64,000 nt of DNA from Sugiyamaella lignohabitans (lineage: Eukaryota > Ascomycota > Dipodascomycetes > Dipodascales > Trichomonascaceae), in contig NC_031672.1 of the NCBI RefSeq assembly GCF_001640025.1, positions 3,906,001 to 3,970,000 of the forward strand, written 5' to 3'. Both the position numbers and the translations under genes were made by a program. Each line of letters begins with the position of its first letter. Position 1 is the stretch's first letter. Below the pieces are notes generated by a model that saw only the letters and a list, made by a program, of their open reading frames with translations, did not search any database and was not told where the DNA came from. Positions 60,776 to 64,000 of this stretch are shown piece after piece.

Positions 60776-61471
60776 ATGGCTCAAGATTTACCACCCCAAG
60801 GTGGATATGATCCTATCCAATGGAAGGTTAGTATTCAATGATGGTATTGGTAGTAGTGATCATTCATGATACACGATCAAGGGATTGTGATTGCAGGACT
60901 GTAAGGTGACTGAAATGGAAGAAGTCTAAACCTCTGGCATTTATACAGTGTCTGATTTTCTCGGCCATATAGTGTACTTGTTTTGGCACATTGTGGATAT
61001 AGCTCTGTATCCGATTTATCATACAATGCCGACCCGTGAAGTCGTTTCCTCCTGTTAAAGTCAGCCACGGTCCATGGTTGACATTGACGGTAGTAGATGA
61101 CACTAGCTACAGTCCATCTTTTAGTCTCAGAATCATTTTCTAACGTTTTATAGCGTAACTTGCCCTCCAGAGGTTTTAGACCATCTATTTGGCTCGCTGG
61201 TCTGGTTGGTGTCTGTTCATATGGCTTCTACGTTATGATTCAAGGAATTCATGAACGTAACGAACTGGCCAGAGAACGTGCTTGGTCTCGTATTTATCTT
61301 CAACCCGTATTAGAAGCTGAATCTGATCGAGATACTGTTCGTCGACACTTTGCTCGTATTGCCCAAGAAAAGGAAATCATGAAGGACGTCCCAGGTTTTG
61401 ATGCCGAAGAAAGCGTCTACAACGACAAGCGTTTCCGCACTCCTTCCTTCATCGCAACTCCAAAATTCTAA
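60776..61471 (+). CDS. Complex I subunit NDUFA13/GRIM-19-like, two exons
   Basis: Exon 1 (60776-60826) encodes AQDLPPQGGYDPIQWK after Met. A 327-nt intron (60827-61153) has an unusual 5' site GTTAGT, branch point TTCTAAC and end TAG. Exon 2 (61154-61471) starts RNLPSRGFRPS. The 122-residue product matches the B16.6/GRIM-19 accessory subunit of mitochondrial NADH dehydrogenase: a single membrane helix at about 27-46 and a charged C-terminal helix. The C-terminus ends TPSFIATPKF. Its presence implies a proton-pumping complex I, absent from Saccharomycetaceae. Confidence 0.92.
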
Positions 61472-61835
61472 ATAGCATTTTTAATAATATAAACGGTTCA
61501 TGTTACCATCAATGATCTTGAAGCTGCGCTCTGTCTTTCGGCTGATCATTAGAGACTACTTAAAGGGAGCACAGCTCCTTTGGCTAGGATCAGTCTAAAT
61601 CTTATACAACTATTTATTTGATCCATTAGTGAATTAGAACTGCTGATTGTTATAAAAGTTCCAGACTTGAGCTAGGCTTTAATGAAGATATACCTTAGTG
61701 GAAGAACGTTCTCCGATGTTCATGCAGACTTCGCGCCGTACGTAATAATCACATCCCCCCTGAAAATAATGGCTTGTCTTGTATCAAGATAAACTAAGCC
61801 AAAACAAAACCTGTATATAGATAGAACAGGCCACA
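61472..61835. other. Spacer between NDUFA13 and ALG9
   Basis: A TATATAGATAG TATA-like sequence lies about 25 bp before the ALG9 start. Nothing else is seen. Confidence 0.5.
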
Positions 61836-63572
61836 ATGGTTCATTGGTCGTCCGTGTTTATAGCATGTCTTACAGTCAGATTGATATGTGCTCGATTTTC
61901 AATTATACCTGACTGCGATGAAGTATTCAATTATTGGGAACCTACACATTTCCTTACTCATGGCTTTGGTCTTCAAACATGGGAATACTCACCAGTGTAT
62001 GCGATTCGAAGTTGGGCTTATGTCGGTCTTCATGGTCTTATTATTAAGGCTCTTTCGTATGCTATTCCATCTGAAAGGCCTAATGATTCTGTGTTATTCT
62101 ACGGTCTAAGAGCAGTGTTTGCTATTTTTTCGGCATTTACCGAAGCTAAACTGTACGCTGCTCTTAGTAACAACATCTCTAGGCGAGTAGGGTTCAGCTA
62201 CCTTGTCCTTTCGCTTCTCTCAAGTGGAATGTTTCATGCGTCTGTTTCGTACCTGCCCTCTTCTTTTGCATTGTATTTTGTGACGTTGGCATTGGCCAAC
62301 TTTGTTGAAGACACTGGGAGATCAGGAGCAAAGAGCAGCAGCCAGTTGATAACCAGAGGATTTACTTGGTTGGCTGTGGCCGGACTATTGGGCTGGCCCT
62401 TTACTCTTGTTTTGGCATTGCCTTTTGGGCTAAGATTTACTTTGAAGTCATTTTTGGGTAAATCGTATTCGAAGTATTTTGTGACTGTGGTTAAAGTCCT
62501 TCTATCTAGCGGATTGATCTTGGCTTCCATTGTTGCAGTTGACTCAATCGCTTATAAAAAACTGGGTGTTGTGGTACCGTTCAATATTGTCTCTTACAAT
62601 GTACTCAATTCTGACGACAGTACCGGACCAACTATTTTTGGAACAGAACCCTGGACTTATTACGTGTTCAACTTGGCCATTAACTTCAATGGCGCGACCG
62701 TCCTTGCTTTATTGAGTTTGCTTGCGCCACTGATAAGTCGTCGTCCTCAAAATTCTGCTTTCTACTTATTGACTATTATTTCACCCTTTTTCCTTTGGCT
62801 GTCGATTTTTATTTCCACTCCTCACAAGGAAGAGCGGTTCTTATACCCTGTCTACTCATCTCTGCTGCTTAACTCTGCCCTAGGTCTAGAGGTAGTCATC
62901 ACAATAAGCAGTAAAATTCTTGGTTTGGTCGGAATTCGCTGGACGCATCGTGGTCGATTGATCGGAACTGTGGTGGTGATCGCAATCTCGATTGTGTCTC
63001 TGTCACGGTCACTTGCTCTTAGTATTTATTACAGCGCACCATTAGACGTGTATGATCATATTCCTTACGAGGCAAATGCCACTTCTATAACTAATGTTTG
63101 TGTTGGTCGCGAATGGTACCGCTACCCTTCCTCATACTTCCTCGCCGAGAATCAGCGACTGAAATTTGTAAAGAGCGGATTTTCAGGGCTATTACCAGGG
63201 GAGTTTCAAGAACAACAAGCTGATACGACGCAGGCAACGAAGTACTGGTGGGATCTTGTTGGAACCTCGGCTGTGCCATCTGGAATGAACAACCAAAACC
63301 TTGAAGACCATTCTAAATACGTTGATATTAAGGAATGCGACTACATAGTCGATACTAATTCCTTTTCAGTTGATAGCGAAGCAGGCGAAGAGCTGTATAT
63401 CACCGATAAGGAGAATTGGCAACCAATATACTGTGGAAAATTCTTAGATTCTTCAGCTAGCAGTGGCATCGGTCGTGTCTTGATGCTGCCTCCACCTCTA
63501 GTAACCTCCACCAACACCAAGCTGGCAGGCCTGTACTACTGTCTTATGAAACGGATATCATCCGAAAATTGA
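61836..63572 (+). CDS. ALG9: Dolichyl-P-Man alpha-1,2-mannosyltransferase Alg9
   Basis: Alg9 adds mannose from dolichyl-phosphate mannose to the growing N-glycan precursor in the ER lumen. The 578-residue multi-span protein has the GT22 N-terminal motif PDCDEVFNYWEPTHFL followed by GFGLQTWEYSP and AIRSWAYVG, and the later HKEERFLYP motif near residue 330. Many hydrophobic segments follow. It is complete, ends in SSEN, and converges on ADE12 with a decayed NPE between. Confidence 0.92.
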   Translation: MVHWSSVFIACLTVRLICARFSIIPDCDEVFNYWEPTHFLTHGFGLQTWEYSPVYAIRSWAYVGLHGLIIKALSYAIPSERPNDSVLFYGLRAVFAIFSAFTEAKLYAALSNNISRRVGFSYLVLSLLSSGMFHASVSYLPSSFALYFVTLALANFVEDTGRSGAKSSSQLITRGFTWLAVAGLLGWPFTLVLALPFGLRFTLKSFLGKSYSKYFVTVVKVLLSSGLILASIVAVDSIAYKKLGVVVPFNIVSYNVLNSDDSTGPTIFGTEPWTYYVFNLAINFNGATVLALLSLLAPLISRRPQNSAFYLLTIISPFFLWLSIFISTPHKEERFLYPVYSSLLLNSALGLEVVITISSKILGLVGIRWTHRGRLIGTVVVIAISIVSLSRSLALSIYYSAPLDVYDHIPYEANATSITNVCVGREWYRYPSSYFLAENQRLKFVKSGFSGLLPGEFQEQQADTTQATKYWWDLVGTSAVPSGMNNQNLEDHSKYVDIKECDYIVDTNSFSVDSEAGEELYITDKENWQPIYCGKFLDSSASSGIGRVLMLPPPLVTSTNTKLAGLYYCLMKRISSEN

Positions 63573-63682
63573 TTTAAAATTTGTAAGTCTCTCTAATCTA
63601 CATTTTGTTGGGGAGTGCCAAAGTACCCTCCCAGTTAATTAATATAATGATGCATCATCAGCTCTTTGAAGTTAGGACTGAA

Positions 63683-63741
63683 AAGTCTCTCCAGCAAAGC
63701 GAGAAGAAGTAAATGGTCCAGGGCAACCCCAGCCACTGAAG
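63683..63741 (+). repeat. Decayed NPE half between convergent ALG9 and ADE12
   Basis: AGCAAAGCGAGAAGAAG, then GGTCCAGGGCAACCCCAGCC matches the B arm and right terminus of NPE copies with about ten changes. It is the only NPE trace in the last 10 kb and occupies the expected convergent position. Confidence 0.6.
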
Positions 63742-63797
63742 ACTCAACTAATAACAAGGGATAATAATAGTTTACAGTCTATTTCTAATAATGTTGT

Positions 63798-64000
63798 TTA
63801 ATTTCTAGTAAGCATGGACTCTCTACCTGGACCGACACCAATCCACTCAACAGGGACGTTGAGGAATTTTTCAATGTATTCGACATACTTCTTAGCGTTC
63901 TCAGGGAGATCGGAGAAGGTGCGGCACTTGGAAGTATCGGACTTCCAACCAGGAAGAGTCTCATAAATGACTTCGACCTTTTCTAATAAACTGAGATCAG
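63798..64000 (-). CDS. ADE12: Adenylosuccinate synthetase, 3' end only
   Basis: The last 66 residues of a gene that continues beyond the window are visible. The segment [17 protein letters not shown], then [14 protein letters not shown] and [13 protein letters not shown] near the stop, match the C-terminus of adenylosuccinate synthetase. The enzyme makes adenylosuccinate from IMP, aspartate and GTP in AMP synthesis. The reading frame begins at base 63998. Confidence 0.85.
   Translation of the reverse strand, partial: DLSLLEKVEVIYETLPGWKSDTSKCRTFSDLPENAKKYVEYIEKFLNVPVEWIGVGPGRESMLTRN

Noticed and set aside
60864..61103. A 79-codon frame on the minus strand
   Set aside because: It lies within the NDUFA13 intron and has no support.

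Overview
The window is nuclear DNA of a budding yeast (Saccharomycotina) outside the Saccharomycetaceae. Introns carry yeast-type signals (GTAAGT or GTATGT, a TACTAAC-like branch point, then AG). A complex I subunit (NDUFA13/GRIM-19 type) is present, and so are two tandem CYP52-type alkane/fatty-acid hydroxylases. CTG encodes leucine at the invariant Leu of the lipoate-transferase motif GPGQLVVYP, so this is not a CTG-Ser clade yeast. An alkane-assimilating yeast of the Trichomonascaceae/Dipodascaceae type is my best guess, by inference only.

Layout. 0-10 kb: 3' end of CWC25, a small intron-containing POP8, an F-box protein, CGR1, a Zn2Cys6 regulator, LIP2 and the RIM101/PacC pH regulator. 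10-30 kb: a sparse region with TEF1, an MRH-domain membrane protein, an Asg1-like Zn2Cys6 regulator, an FHA-forkhead factor and a prenylated ubiquitin-fold protein, separated by spacers of up to 3 kb. 30-42 kb: RPL16, an MDR oxidoreductase, a 4.4-kb gene-free region, STB3 and STM1. 42-64 kb: a compact region with an acyl-CoA synthetase, MRP51, RET1 (RNA polymerase III), a small coiled-coil protein, an Asi1/Asi3-like RING protein, two CYP52 genes, POP1, NDUFA13, ALG9 and the 3' end of ADE12.

Most striking is a family of GC-rich nested-palindrome elements, called NPE here, about 137 bp each. Fourteen complete copies, one copy split by an insertion, several halves and a few decayed remnants lie between 3 and 64 kb, mostly between 7 and 42 kb. 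None lies in a coding exon. They sit between convergent genes, in long spacers, and inside three short introns (MRH gene, ASG1, 5' UTR of the ubiquitin-fold gene), always in the same orientation relative to the host gene. Their hairpin stems are conserved while the loops vary. They encode nothing and look like a non-autonomous, structure-based mobile family.

Nine introns were placed by eye from splice signals and family homology. Several genes therefore differ from plain open reading frames: POP8, TEF1, the MRH gene, ASG1, the ubiquitin-fold gene (5' UTR), RPL16, STM1, RET1 and NDUFA13.

Many genes serve RNA and protein synthesis (CWC25, POP8, POP1, CGR1, TEF1, RPL16, STM1, STB3, MRP51, RET1). 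Their promoters share recognisable motifs: an AGGGTTAG-type (Tbf1-like) site about 75-110 bp before POP8, CGR1, MRP51 and NDUFA13/POP1; an RRPE (the Stb3 target) before TEF1 and STM1; and a TCACGTGA (Cbf1-like) octamer before four other genes.
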